A DNA stretch of 64,000 bases from Opitutaceae bacterium (GCA_018402455.1 JAGYIG010000002.1:62001-126000); one strand, 5' to 3'; counted from the first letter of the stretch, positions 15,375 to 23,909 are shown. Made by a program: numbers and translations. The notes: generated from the letters alone by a model not told the origin.

Positions 15375-16123
15375 TTACTTCCAGAGCACCACAAAGGATT
15401 GGTCCTCCCGTTGGAAAAAGAAGCGGCGAAATGCGCGGCAGACGCCCAGACCAAATTTCTGGCGGGCCTCCCACGAGGACTTTGCGGTGCGGTAGGAAGG
15501 CCGGTAACCGTGCGCAGGAAATCCCACGGCCTGGGTAATTTGAGGGCCGGGTGAAACCCCGCCGCCCGGCCCAACGTGATGATCTTGGCGATGGCATGTC
15601 CTTTCGTGCACCCCGAATTTGCAACCGCGTGTTGCGAAGACGTGGTGCTGCCATGGCCCCCGCCAGGTTCGAAAGCGATCAGCAGGCCGTTGGGTTTTAG
15701 CATGCGGTAGGCGTTGCGAACCGCCGCGGCTTCATCTTCGGCATGATGCAGCGATGAGAAGAAGATGGCGGCATCGAAGGAGCTGTCCTCGGCGCTGAGG
15801 CTTCGTAGTCGGCCATTCGAAAGTGGAGACGCTCCAAATTCAACGCATCGCGCTGCGCCCGCGGCAATGGCGTCCGGCGATATATCCACGCCAAGCACAT
15901 CAAAGCCACGGCGAGCCAGCATGATGGACAGCCAGCCCACGCCACAGCCGAGCTCCGCAACCCGTGCGGGGCGGTTGCCCAGCAGGTGGAAGATGGCGGT
16001 GATGTTGCCCAAGTCCCACTCGCACTCCGATCGGAGATACTTGCCCAGCGCGCGTTGAATTTCCGCGGGCCCTACCTTGGCGAAGTATTCGCGTTCGCCT
16101 TGTTTGGGATCGGTGCCGGGCAT
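15375..16123 (-). pseudogene. Class I methyltransferase, copy 2, with several frameshifts
   Basis: A paralogue of the adjacent methyltransferase. From the ATG at 16123 (MPGTDPKQGEREYFAKVG) the first frame holds motif I ELGCGVGWLSIMLARRG and, later, FDAAIFFSSLHHAEDEAA and LKPNGLLIAFEPGGGH. Between these, the expected LERLHFRMADYEA lies in another frame near 15800, and the C-terminus matching the copy-1 ending (SFVVLWK against SEIALLWK) also lies in another frame, stopping at 15375. At least three small indels therefore separate it from a continuous 250-codon gene. It is either a decaying duplicate or the sequence is locally inaccurate; the neighbouring GH2 gene is disturbed in the same way. 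Confidence 0.72.
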
Positions 16124-16219
16124 AGGGCGAATTGCCCTACAGATTGGGCGCAGGGTCAATCATCCGCCCATGATACCCGGATCGGAGCCGGAGGCGTAGT
16201 GGAGGGGTAGCTGCCCCTC

Positions 16220-16565
16220 ACCCCGTGCGCAGGCCGAGGGGCTGACGGGATCGAGGCCGGGGAGTGAGCGGGAGGGGATTTCACCGGGTTGATCGGGATC
16301 CCCGGACGATCCAAGGCGAGGCCATTGAAGGCGCGGCGTTGGGTCGAGAGGGGAAGGGAGTGAAGTCAGTCGGGTCGCCGTTGTCGGTTGCGACGATCTC
16401 GCCGGGCCCTGGATTTTGAATTGTACCGCGTGAAGGGCCTTGGCACGGCGCGGCGTCGGCGTCGGTGTGATGCGGAGGGTGACAAAGAGAGGTCCGCCCA
16501 TCGGCGCGGATTGTGGCGCGATCGGCGGTAGCCGCGAGGGCGGCGGGTTCGCCGGTGGTCACGGG
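16220..16565 (-). pseudogene. Displaced C-terminal domain of the GH2 enzyme
   Basis: Past the TGA at 16566 the same frame continues with VTTGEPAALAATADRATIRA, then a second frame gives LFVTLRIT, and the first returns with GPGEIVATDNGDPTDFTPF. These are the landmarks of the C-terminal immunoglobulin-like domain (often annotated Glyco_hydro2_C5) that normally follows DUF4982-type GH2 enzymes; the consensus DGxDLxFVTV...GPGEIVATDNGDPT is easily recognised. The segment is thus the last 110-120 codons of the GH2 gene, cut off by one stop and at least two frame changes. Ordinary intergenic DNA is a much poorer explanation. Confidence 0.7.
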
Positions 16566-18917
16566 TCATGGATCCGCCCACCTCTGCCCCTGTTTGTAGG
16601 CCACCACTTTAAGCTCACCGGGTTCGTATTTCACGTCGTCCCAACGCAGGCGGATTTGATGGTCTGCCTTGGCTTGGCGCCCGAGGGACCGGCCGTTGAG
16701 GAACAGTTCCGCTTCATCGCCGGAGGAGAAGACATGCACCGGGGTGACTTCGCCGATGCGGTCCGGCCAATTCCAATGTGGTAAAATGTGGGCCATGGGG
16801 TGATCGGGCCGCCAATGGGATTGGTAGAGATAGAACCGGTCCTTGGGAAATCCCGCCAGATCGATCACGCCAAAGTAAGAGCTGCGGGCAGAGTAGTAGG
16901 GGGTGGGTTCACCGAGGTAGTCCCACCCGCTCCAGACAAATCCGCCGGCCACAAACGGGTGACGGTCGAGGGAGGCGAGCACCTTGTCGGCGGAGGAACC
17001 GAAGGGCGCGGTGTAGAGTTCGTAGGCGCTGACGTGAGCGTTGGCCGGGTCGCCCCCTTGCCCGTCTTCAACGGGGGCGCTGATCCCGGCCGTAACCGGG
17101 AAGAGGTAGGTGCCACGGGAGCTCACCGCGGCGGCATTCTCGCTGCTGATGATCATCTTGTCGGGAAACGCTGCATGAAACGCCGGGTAGAGGGGCTCGG
17201 TGCGGATGCCCTGCAGGTGGGCGTAGGCGGGGGCGTTGCGGATGCCCTCGCCCTGATAGTTGAGCGAGATCGCATCCATCTCCGCGGGCAGCGGCATGTG
17301 AGGCTTTGCGTAGTTCATCGAGACGGTCGTGGGGCGGGTGGGATCCTCCTCGCGGGTGATGCGGTGGAGGCGGCGGGCGACGGCCGCCCCGGCTTCGTCG
17401 GTGTATTGTTCGCCGACCTCATTGCCGGTGCTCCACATGATGACCGATGGGTGATTCCGGTCGCGCCGGACCAGGGCGCGCAGGTCGGGTTCGGACCAAT
17501 CCGCAAAAATGAGATGAGAATCGAGCGGAGTTTTTTTCCGGGCCCACACATCGAAGCTTTCGTTGATGACCAGCAACCCCATCCGGTCGGTCAGGTCGAG
17601 CAGTTCGGGGGCGGGCGGATTGTGGGCCATGCGAATGGCGTTGCAGCCCATGGCCTGCAGCAGTTCGAGCTGGCGCTCGGCGGCGCGCACGTTGAAAGCG
17701 GCACCCAGGGCGCCGAGATCATGGTGCTGGTTGGCCCCCTGCAGGTAGATGCGTTCGCCGTTGACGAACAGACCCTGCTGCGGATCGAAGCGGAGATGGC
17801 GGATTCCAAAGATCGTCTCGTATGCATCGACGACGCTCCCCCCTTGTTCCACGGTGGTGACGGCGACGTAGCGATGCGGAGTTTGCGTAGGGACGGGACC
17901 CCATAACCTGGGTTGGTCGAGCACGAGAGACTGCGCTAACGGCAGGCTGGCACGGGGAGGCAGCGTAACGTGCTGGGCGGGGAAAAGGGCGGCGACCTCG
18001 TTCCGCGGGTGATCGTCTGCATCCAATTCATGGATACGCGTGGTGAGGGTGACCGCGGTGGGCCGGGCTCCGTCATTGTCGAGGGTCACCGCCAAGTTGA
18101 TCGTGGCCGATTCGGAGCTGACTTCCGAGGTGGTGATGAAGGTGCCCCAGTGGGCGACATGCACCGGTGCGGTTTTGGTCAACCAGACGTGGCGGTAGAG
18201 GCCGCAGCCGGGATACCAGCGCGAGGAAAACGGAGGGTTGTCCAAACGAATGGCGAGTTGGTTGGTTTCGCCGGGTTTGGCATACGGGGTGAGATTGAGT
18301 CGGAACGAACTGTAGCCGAAAGGCCAACCGCCTACGAGGTGTCCATTGAGCCACACCATGGCGTAGGACATGGCCCCGTCGACATCGAGAAAGAAGGATT
18401 TTCCGGCGTCCTCGGCGGGGATTTCCAAAGTCCGTCGATACCATGCCACGCCGGGACTGGGCAGTCGGCCCATGCCGCCGCCGACCGCGGGTTCGTCGCC
18501 CTCGAAAAACGGTCCCGCGATGGCCCAGTCGTGTGGCAGGGTGACCGCTTGCCAGTCACTGTCATCAAAATCGCTCCGCACAAACGGGAAATCATGGCCC
18601 GGGTTGCCGGCGGGGCGGACATGCCGATCGGCCGGATCCGCGATGAACCGGTTGGCGGAGGGCAGAATCCAGGGCTTGAGGACCGGCCGATCGCGTATGA
18701 CATCGACGGCGGCGGTGGGCTCGGCGTCGGCCGGCATGCCGTATTCCATTTTTTCGACGAAGGGGCGGACGTCATAAATCAGGTCGTCGGCCTGATCGGC
18801 TGAATCGTATTTGAAAAACGTCCAGCCGTCGTTGAGGAGAATGCGTTCGCGCGCCTGCGCTTCAGGCGTGAGACCGCCGAGCAGGAGAATCAGGGCAGGG
18901 AGAAAGCGATTGAGCAT
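16566..18917 (-). CDS. Secreted glycoside hydrolase family 2 protein (beta-galactosidase-like)
   Basis: Start chosen at 18917 because MLNRFLPALILLLGGLTPEAQA is a clean signal peptide; an upstream ATG at 18974 would bury it. The 783-residue product has an N-terminal sugar-binding jelly roll with WLNGHLVGGWPFGYSSF, an immunoglobulin-like domain, and the (beta/alpha)8 barrel with the acid/base Glu in IMWSTGNEVGEQY (about residue 500) and a nucleophile candidate in MIISSENAAA (about residue 593). It hydrolyses beta-galactoside or related linkages in the periplasm or outside the cell. The family usually continues with another Ig-like domain, which is visible past the stop but out of register. Catalytic residues are intact, so partial activity is conceivable. 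Confidence 0.88.
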   Translation of the reverse strand: MLNRFLPALILLLGGLTPEAQARERILLNDGWTFFKYDSADQADDLIYDVRPFVEKMEYGMPADAEPTAAVDVIRDRPVLKPWILPSANRFIADPADRHVRPAGNPGHDFPFVRSDFDDSDWQAVTLPHDWAIAGPFFEGDEPAVGGGMGRLPSPGVAWYRRTLEIPAEDAGKSFFLDVDGAMSYAMVWLNGHLVGGWPFGYSSFRLNLTPYAKPGETNQLAIRLDNPPFSSRWYPGCGLYRHVWLTKTAPVHVAHWGTFITTSEVSSESATINLAVTLDNDGARPTAVTLTTRIHELDADDHPRNEVAALFPAQHVTLPPRASLPLAQSLVLDQPRLWGPVPTQTPHRYVAVTTVEQGGSVVDAYETIFGIRHLRFDPQQGLFVNGERIYLQGANQHHDLGALGAAFNVRAAERQLELLQAMGCNAIRMAHNPPAPELLDLTDRMGLLVINESFDVWARKKTPLDSHLIFADWSEPDLRALVRRDRNHPSVIMWSTGNEVGEQYTDEAGAAVARRLHRITREEDPTRPTTVSMNYAKPHMPLPAEMDAISLNYQGEGIRNAPAYAHLQGIRTEPLYPAFHAAFPDKMIISSENAAAVSSRGTYLFPVTAGISAPVEDGQGGDPANAHVSAYELYTAPFGSSADKVLASLDRHPFVAGGFVWSGWDYLGEPTPYYSARSSYFGVIDLAGFPKDRFYLYQSHWRPDHPMAHILPHWNWPDRIGEVTPVHVFSSGDEAELFLNGRSLGRQAKADHQIRLRWDDVKYEPGELKVVAYKQGQRWADP

Positions 18918-19423
18918 GGGAAAACGCGTGACGGGCGGTTGGGATGGTTGTGGCCGAAAAACGCATCCGTTCAACCGGAGGGTGGGTCAATCGATCGACT
19001 GGACCGAAGAGCGGAGGCAAGAGGGTCGAGACGACCAAGGTTTAGGCGATAAAGCTGCGTGAATTGAGTGGGGTTGTCCATGCCCGTCGTAGGCGTTTGG
19101 GGCGGCACCGGTGCCGTCGGGGCAGTGCGGATGGAGGGTTTTAGTCAGGCCCGTTGAACCCGGAGCAGCGGAGGGGAAAGGGCGAACGGTCGTTCGTTGA
19201 ATTCCCACCGCCAAAGCGCACGACCGGCGAGAGGCGAAGGAGAGGCGCCGCCCTGGGATTAAAATGACAAAAGTAAATTATAAACAGGATGATAAGAGAT
19301 TTCAAAACGCGCAAATTCGAGTCGATTCTTGCAGCGAGGGCTCCACTGATCTGGACAAAAAAAGGGGAAATCAGGCAGGAAAATTACGGTTGAATACCAA
19401 CAGAAGTAATATAGTAATATCGC
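18918..19423. other. Intergenic region with an AT-rich 3' half
   Basis: About 500 bp between the GH2 start and vapB. The first half is GC-rich and contains a perfect 14-bp palindrome CGGCACCGGTGCCG at 19103-19116. From about 19262 to 19423 the composition turns strikingly AT-rich compared with everything around, which suggests acquired DNA feeding into the toxin-antitoxin pair. No gene is recognised in it. Confidence 0.65.
19406..19420 (+). promoter_or_regulatory. Putative -10/operator of vapBC
   Basis: Two adjacent copies of GTAATAT (GTAATATAGTAATAT) end three bases before the vapB ATG region. A TTGAAT at 19390-19395 is 19 bp upstream of the second TAATAT, a loose sigma-70 pair. The repeat lies where autoregulatory RHH antitoxins usually bind. 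The short leader leaves no room for a strong Shine-Dalgarno. Confidence 0.4.
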
Positions 19424-19669
19424 ATGAGAACATCTATCATACTTGAGGATGAACTCGGGGAGCGTCTACGGGCCGCGGCCCGAGACCGAGGGATGAGTCT
19501 GAGCCGATTCCTAGCTGAAGCAGGCAGAGCCAAACTTGGGTCAAAACCGACGGAGACTTCTGTATTTGAGCTAATTGTGGAAGATGGCGAGGGGGTTCAC
19601 CCGGGGGTGAATCTGAATCGGACCAGTGACCTTTTGGCGGCGGAAGATCAGATCACCTACGGGTCATGA
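19424..19669 (+). CDS. Ribbon-helix-helix antitoxin (VapB-type)
   Basis: An 81-residue protein beginning MRTSIILEDELGERLRAAAR, with a beta strand followed by two helices (GMSLSRFLAEAGRAKLG), the ribbon-helix-helix pattern of CopG/VapB antitoxins. The C-terminal half (FELIVEDGEGVHPGVNLNRT, then LLAAEDQITYGS) is acidic and should wrap the toxin. Its stop overlaps the toxin ATG by four bases (ATGA), the standard toxin-antitoxin coupling. It probably represses its own promoter through the GTAATAT repeat just upstream; this is inferred from the family. Confidence 0.87.
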   Translation: MRTSIILEDELGERLRAAARDRGMSLSRFLAEAGRAKLGSKPTETSVFELIVEDGEGVHPGVNLNRTSDLLAAEDQITYGS

Positions 19670-20100
19670 ACCTTTGCGACGTGAATGTTCTGGTCTATGC
19701 GCACCGCTCCGATGCGGTTGCCGAACACGCAGACTATGCGGAATGGCTCACACGGATGGCTACGGGTCCTGAGGCCTTTGGTCTATCCGAACTGGTGTTG
19801 AGTGGATTCGTGCGCGTGGTGACCCACCCCCGTATTTTTAAAAAGCCGTCGTCACCGGAGCGGGCGCTGGCTTTTTGTGATGCTTTGCGGTCCCGACCTC
19901 AGGCCGTTCTGCTCAAGCATGGCCCCCGTAGTTGGACAATTTTCGAAAACCTATGTCGGGCGATGCCGGCGCGAGGAAAATTGGCCGCTGATGCTTGGCA
20001 CGCGGCCTTGGCCATCGAGCATGGTTGTGACTGGATCTCGACGGATGGCGATTTCGCCAGATTTCCGATTCTTAAGTGGCGCCATCCGCTACAACCGTGA
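19666..20100 (+). CDS. PIN-domain ribonuclease toxin (VapC-type)
   Basis: A 144-residue PIN domain with the acidic metal-binding set in place: D5 (NLCDVNVLVYAHR), E42 (LSELVLSGFVR), D109 (KLAADAWHAALAIEHG) and D127/D129 (STDGDFARFP). Such toxins cleave tRNA or rRNA when released from the antitoxin. The sequence VVTHPRIF and the spacing are typical of the chromosomal TA-VapC subgroup. It is followed immediately by a bidirectional terminator that separates it from pnp. Position in an AT-rich patch suggests lateral acquisition. Confidence 0.9.
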   Translation: MNLCDVNVLVYAHRSDAVAEHADYAEWLTRMATGPEAFGLSELVLSGFVRVVTHPRIFKKPSSPERALAFCDALRSRPQAVLLKHGPRSWTIFENLCRAMPARGKLAADAWHAALAIEHGCDWISTDGDFARFPILKWRHPLQP

Positions 20101-20104
20101 GCGC

Positions 20105-20137
20105 AAAAAAACCGCGGCCGGTGAGGGCCGCGGTTTT
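20105..20137. terminator. Bidirectional intrinsic terminator between vapC and pnp
   Basis: AAAACCGCGGCC at 20108-20119 pairs perfectly with GGCCGCGGTTTT at 20126-20137 across a 6-nt loop. A-rich and T-rich tracts flank both sides, so it can stop transcription from vapC (plus) and from pnp (minus). A second pair of GC-rich stems follows at about 20153-20190, nearer the pnp stop. Confidence 0.9.
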
Positions 20138-20202
20138 CAAAGCTGTAGCCGGCCTCGGTAAGGCCGGTTCCGGGGTCGGCGACCCCGGCAACAGTTGAGG
20201 GG

Positions 20203-22437
20203 TTACTCGGACTTGGGCTCTTCGCCGGTGTCGTCGTTACCTTCGGCGTCGGGGGCGGCGGGAGTCTCCTCGGCGTCGCCGCCTTGGGATTGACTCTGCT
20301 TTTGCGCTTCGAGCTCGGCCATGGCGGCTTTGCGGGACAGGCGCACCTTTTGGGAGCGCTCATCGATGCCGATGCACTTGACGGTGATGGAATCACCGAC
20401 CTTGCAGACATCCTCGGTGCGGCGGACGCGGAAGTCAGCCAACTCGGAGATGTGGCAAAGGCCTTCCTTGCCCGGCAAGCACTCGACGAAGGCACCGAAC
20501 TCCTTGGTGCCGGTCACCCGGCCCTCGTAGATCTTGCCTTCCTCGATCTGGGAACCGCCGCCGCAGAGGGCGTCGATTTCCTGGACCGCGCGGTTCATGG
20601 AGTCGGCGTTGTTCGAGTAGATGAACACCTTCCCGGAGTCGTCATCGGAGATGTCCACTTGAGCACCGGTCGTTTCCACGATGCGGCGGATGGTCTTGCC
20701 CCCGGGGCCGATGAGCAGACCGATCTTCTCGGGGTTGATCTGGATGGTTTGAATCCGCGGTGCGTAGGTGCTGAGGTCCTTGCGGGGAGCCGGGATGGAC
20801 TCGAGCATCTTCTTGAGGATGGCGATGCGGGCATCGCGGCATTGGTAGACGGCCTTTTTGGCGATCTCGTGCGGCAGACCCTTGATCTTCAGGTCGAGCT
20901 GGAAGCCCGTGATACCTTCGGTGGTGCCGGCGAGTTTGAAGTCCATATCGCCGAAGTGGTCTTCCTCCCCGAGGATGTCGGTGATGGTTTCCCACTTGCC
21001 GGAGGTCGGCGCATCCGGGTTCTCGGAGATGAGACCGCATGAGATACCGGCCACGGGTGCGATGATCGGCACGCCGGCGTCCATGAGGGACAAACAGCCG
21101 CCACAGATCGAGGCCATCGAGGTGGAGCCATTGGAGGCCATGAGCTCGGAGACGACGCGGATGGAGTAGGGGAACACGTCCTCGGCGGGGAGCACCGGCA
21201 CGAGCGAGCGCTCGGCGAGGGCGCCGTGACCGATTTCGCGACGGCTTTGACCACCGAAGCGACCGGCTTCACCAACGGTGAAGGGAGGCATGTTGTAATG
21301 GAGGATGAACGACTTGGAAGTCGCCCCACCGGTGAGGCCGTCCATGGACTGGGCTTCCTTGGTGGGACCGAGGGTGGTGATGACCAGACCCTGAGTGTCG
21401 CCGCGTTGGAAGAGGGCGGAACCGTGGACGCGGGGCAGGACGCCCACTTCACAGTCGATTTGGCGGAGGTCCTCGGATTTGCGGCCGTCGGCGCGGGAAC
21501 CGTTTTTGAGGACGGTTTCGCGGTAGGCGCGTTCTTGCAGATCTTCGAAGACGATGGAGAGATCGACATCGGTGCAGGTGCCTTCGCCGAGCTCGGCATC
21601 GACGGCGGCCTTGGCCTCGTCCTTGATGACCTTGAGGTTGGCGTTACGCACGGGACGGTCGAAGCCGAAGATGGCGGGACCGACGCGGTCGCCGGCGACC
21701 CTTTCGATGATGGCGCGGGCTTCGTCGGAAGCTTTGACCAGATCAAATTCCTTCTTCGCTTTGCCGGCCTTGGCTTGGAGTTCCTCGATGGCGGCGATGA
21801 TGGGCTGGATGGCGGCTTGGCCAAACTCGAGGGCCTCAATGAAGCGCGCCTCGGGGATCTGGTCGGCGGAACCTTCGATCATGAGCATGTCGGTCTTGGT
21901 GCCGACGTAGATCAGGTCGAGGGTGCTGGAGAACATCTGCTCGATGTTGGGATTGGCGACAAATTCGCCGTCGATCTCGGCCACCCGCACGGCGCCGATC
22001 GGACCATTCCAAGGAATGTCGGAGATGGCGAGGGCGGCGGAACAGCCGTTGAGCATCAGAATGTCGGACTCGTGAATCTGGTCAGCCGAAAGCAACAGAC
22101 CGATGAGCTGAACCTCGTTGAGGAAGCCCTGGGGAAAGAGCGGACGGCAGGGGCGGTCGCAGAGGCGGGAAGTGAGGATTTCCTTTTCTGACGGGCGACC
22201 CTCACGCTTGAAGAAACCGCCGGGAAAGCGGCCTGCCGCGGAGTATTTTTCGCGGTAATCAACGGTCAGGGGAAAGAAATCCTGACCCGGGCGCATGGTG
22301 GTGGCGGCGGTCGCGGAAACGAAGACCTTGGTTTCGCCGAGGGTTACAGTGACGGAGCCATTGGCGAATTTCGCCATGTCACCGGTGGTGAATTGAAGTC
22401 CCATATTGGCGACCTCAACGGTTTGTTTGTTATTCAT
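20203..22437 (-). CDS. pnp: Polyribonucleotide nucleotidyltransferase (PNPase)
   Basis: A 744-residue protein, normal PNPase length. Two RNase PH domains are visible ([20 protein letters not shown] with [20 protein letters not shown] in the first; SDVEVGVLPR-like [14 protein letters not shown] and [16 protein letters not shown] in the second), then a KH domain ([18 protein letters not shown]) and an S1 domain ([20 protein letters not shown]). It degrades RNA 3' to 5' by phosphorolysis and is a degradosome component in many bacteria. The C-terminal tail is acidic and rich in E, D and G. It sits downstream of rpsO, the classical arrangement, and its leader contains strong hairpins that suggest autoregulation as in enterobacteria. 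Confidence 0.97.
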   Translation of the reverse strand: MNNKQTVEVANMGLQFTTGDMAKFANGSVTVTLGETKVFVSATAATTMRPGQDFFPLTVDYREKYSAAGRFPGGFFKREGRPSEKEILTSRLCDRPCRPLFPQGFLNEVQLIGLLLSADQIHESDILMLNGCSAALAISDIPWNGPIGAVRVAEIDGEFVANPNIEQMFSSTLDLIYVGTKTDMLMIEGSADQIPEARFIEALEFGQAAIQPIIAAIEELQAKAGKAKKEFDLVKASDEARAIIERVAGDRVGPAIFGFDRPVRNANLKVIKDEAKAAVDAELGEGTCTDVDLSIVFEDLQERAYRETVLKNGSRADGRKSEDLRQIDCEVGVLPRVHGSALFQRGDTQGLVITTLGPTKEAQSMDGLTGGATSKSFILHYNMPPFTVGEAGRFGGQSRREIGHGALAERSLVPVLPAEDVFPYSIRVVSELMASNGSTSMASICGGCLSLMDAGVPIIAPVAGISCGLISENPDAPTSGKWETITDILGEEDHFGDMDFKLAGTTEGITGFQLDLKIKGLPHEIAKKAVYQCRDARIAILKKMLESIPAPRKDLSTYAPRIQTIQINPEKIGLLIGPGGKTIRRIVETTGAQVDISDDDSGKVFIYSNNADSMNRAVQEIDALCGGGSQIEEGKIYEGRVTGTKEFGAFVECLPGKEGLCHISELADFRVRRTEDVCKVGDSITVKCIGIDERSQKVRLSRKAAMAELEAQKQSQSQGGDAEETPAAPDAEGNDDTGEEPKSE

Positions 22438-22598
22438 GTATCTTTTCGAATGTGACGTGTTGCGGACAGGAGGGAACCGCGCCGCAACACGTCAGCGGTG
22501 GGGTTCCCAAGGGGACCGGAGGGTTTCGCCGAGGGGCGAAAAGGTTGCACATCAGCGGCACCGGACCGGAAGGAAAATGAGCGGTAGCCGCTCTCGCG

Positions 22599-22664
22599 AA
22601 ATCTCGAATCTGGTTCGAGAGATTTCTGGATGCCGCCCGGAAGGGAGGGGCGGCATCCAGAAAT
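22599..22664 (-). promoter_or_regulatory. Structured leader of pnp with two overlapping hairpins
   Basis: ATTTCTGGATGCCGCCC (22622-22638) pairs perfectly over 17 bp with 22648-22664 across a 9-nt loop. A second hairpin, AAATCTCGAA (22599-22608) with TTCGAGAGATTT (22614-22625), shares ATTT with the first, so the two are partly exclusive. Both lie 160-230 bases upstream of pnp in its transcript. In enterobacteria an RNase III-cut hairpin at this place mediates PNPase autoregulation. Confidence 0.65.
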
Positions 22665-22706
22665 GTCCCGATCAGAGAAAAGGCGAAAGGAGCCGGAAAA
22701 AGAATG

Positions 22707-22727
22707 GGCGACTCCGAGGGAGTCGCC
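22707..22727 (-). terminator. Probable intrinsic terminator/attenuator after rpsO
   Basis: GGCGACTCC and GGAGTCGCC form a perfect 9-bp stem with a 3-nt loop. In minus-strand orientation it is followed by CATTCTTTTT, an adequate T-rich tract. It sits 52 bases after the rpsO stop and may partly separate rpsO from pnp transcription. Confidence 0.75.
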
Positions 22728-22779
22728 GTGAAAAAGGTTACTTGCGCGCAGGTTGGGCTTTTGGAGGAGCTCCTGATAC

Positions 22780-23008
22780 TTAGCGAGGTCGGCGCTTGAC
22801 GTAGTCGAGCAGTTTACGACGGCGGGCCGCCATCTGCAGCGAACCGCGGCGACTGTGGAAGTCCTTGCGGTGGGTGCGGAGGTGCTCGGTCAAAGTGGTT
22901 GATCCGGGCGGTGGATCGCGATTTGGACTTCGGAAGATCATTATCATATCGTAGGTTTTGAATTTCTGCGATGATTTCGGGTTTAGCAGCGGTGAGCAGT
23001 GGTTTTAT
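22780..23008 (-). pseudogene. rpsO: 30S ribosomal protein S15, frame-disrupted in this sequence
   Basis: The 3' part, read in one frame to the TAA at 22780, is [17 protein letters not shown] then [17 protein letters not shown], unmistakably the C-terminal half of S15. The N-terminal piece [10 protein letters not shown] and the middle pieces SEVQIAI and TARINH lie in other frames, separated by small indels: two bases appear to be missing at GCGATCCACC and one T added at CACTTTGACC. No ATG opens the N-terminal frame; the nearest codon after the upstream stop is ATA at 23008. Because S15 is a core ribosomal protein and is followed by pnp as expected, sequence error is more likely than real loss. 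Confidence 0.82.
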
Positions 23009-23432
23009 TTAAGGTTTGCACTCGCTGTAAGGGGTCGAGACCCCCGCGATTCCCTTTCACGTCACAGCGCTAACTGCTGACGTCAGCCGGAACCACCGTT
23101 CCAATCCCGCAGGGTGCGGAACCAGTCATGAGTGGCCCCCGCAACCGGCGGAGTTCCACTAACGCAAGGGGCCAGCATCCCCAACGGAACTCGGTCGTGC
23201 AAGCGCATTTTAAGCATAGTTTTGCCCCGTGATTCAGGACGTGTTGGGGGAATCAACGGAGTGTTTAAGGGCGAAGCTGATTGGCTGCGATCACCGCGAG
23301 GAGGACCGACTGGTTGCGGCGAGCGCCAGTCCCCGGCCCCCGAAAGGCTGCCGCGCACAGGCGAGCGACGCACCAACGGGACAGGGCTTGGGATGATTTT
23401 CGATGGTTTTTACTTTCCGTCCCAATTTGCGA
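23009..23432. other. Intergenic region between rpsO and arsR
   Basis: About 420 bp between divergent genes, without a recognisable gene. It contains a perfect 12-bp palindrome GCTGACGTCAGC at 23076-23087, which could be a regulator site or simply chance in GC-rich DNA. The rpsO promoter should be at the left side and the arsR promoter at the right. Confidence 0.6.
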
Positions 23433-23470
23433 TTGACTGCATATGCAATGAATGGAATATGCAAAAATAT
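23433..23470 (+). promoter_or_regulatory. Putative arsR promoter and operator
   Basis: TTGACT (23433-23438) is 17 bp from AATATG (23456-23461). Between them lies the palindrome TGCATATGCA (23438-23447), and ATATGC recurs at the -10 region followed by AAAAATATG. A dimeric ArsR bound here would cover the promoter. If the ATG at 23469 is used, the transcript would be leaderless or nearly so. Confidence 0.42.
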
Positions 23471-23909
23471 GAAAGTGATAAAGGTCTACAAATGCCTTTG
23501 CGACGAATTGCGTTTGAGGATCATCAATCTTTTGCAGGAGGGCCCGCTGTGCGTCTGCCACTTGGTGGAGATTCTGGATTGCGACCAAGTCAGGATGTCC
23601 AAGCAGCTCCGTTACATGAAGGAGCTCGGCATGGTGGAGGGTGAGCGCCACGCCCAGTGGATCGTCTACCGGTTGGCGGATCCGAACGATCCGCTGCTGG
23701 CGGAGAATCTGAAGTGCCTGCAGGACTGTGGTCCGGAGGAATTGTGCTTGGCGGAGGATCGGCGCAAGCGGCGGGACGTGGTGGAGCGTTTGCAGGCCGA
23801 ATCCACGGCGGGAGCCCAGGCGCTGTTGGCCGGAGCGTCCTGCCGGGGACCCGAAATCTCCGTCAGCTCGGAAGCCGCCTCATTTCATTCTGTATCCGTA
23901 AAGCCATGA
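23469..23909 (+). CDS. arsR: ArsR/SmtB family transcriptional repressor
   Basis: From the ATG at 23469 the product is 146 residues, beginning MKVIKVYKCLCDELRLRIIN, the usual ArsR entry; an in-frame ATG at 23448 would add seven residues. The metal site is LCVCHLVEILD with a CxC pair in helix 3, as in arsenite-sensing ArsR, and the recognition helix is QVRMSKQLRYMKELGMV. The C-terminal tail is longer than usual (about 45 residues after the wing) and includes two or three extra cysteines (LKCLQDCG, EELCL, ASCRGP). It should repress this operon until As(III) binds. The stop overlaps the next small gene (ATGA). Confidence 0.9.
   Translation: MKVIKVYKCLCDELRLRIINLLQEGPLCVCHLVEILDCDQVRMSKQLRYMKELGMVEGERHAQWIVYRLADPNDPLLAENLKCLQDCGPEELCLAEDRRKRRDVVERLQAESTAGAQALLAGASCRGPEISVSSEAASFHSVSVKP

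Noticed and set aside
16788-17906. Plus-strand open frame of 372 codons
   Set aside because: Antisense to the GH2 catalytic domain, whose acid/base and nucleophile motifs are present on the minus strand.
18975-19260. Small ORF or RNA gene in the GC-rich half of the GH2-vapB gap
   Set aside because: Only short frames of skewed composition and one 14-bp palindrome; nothing supports a gene.
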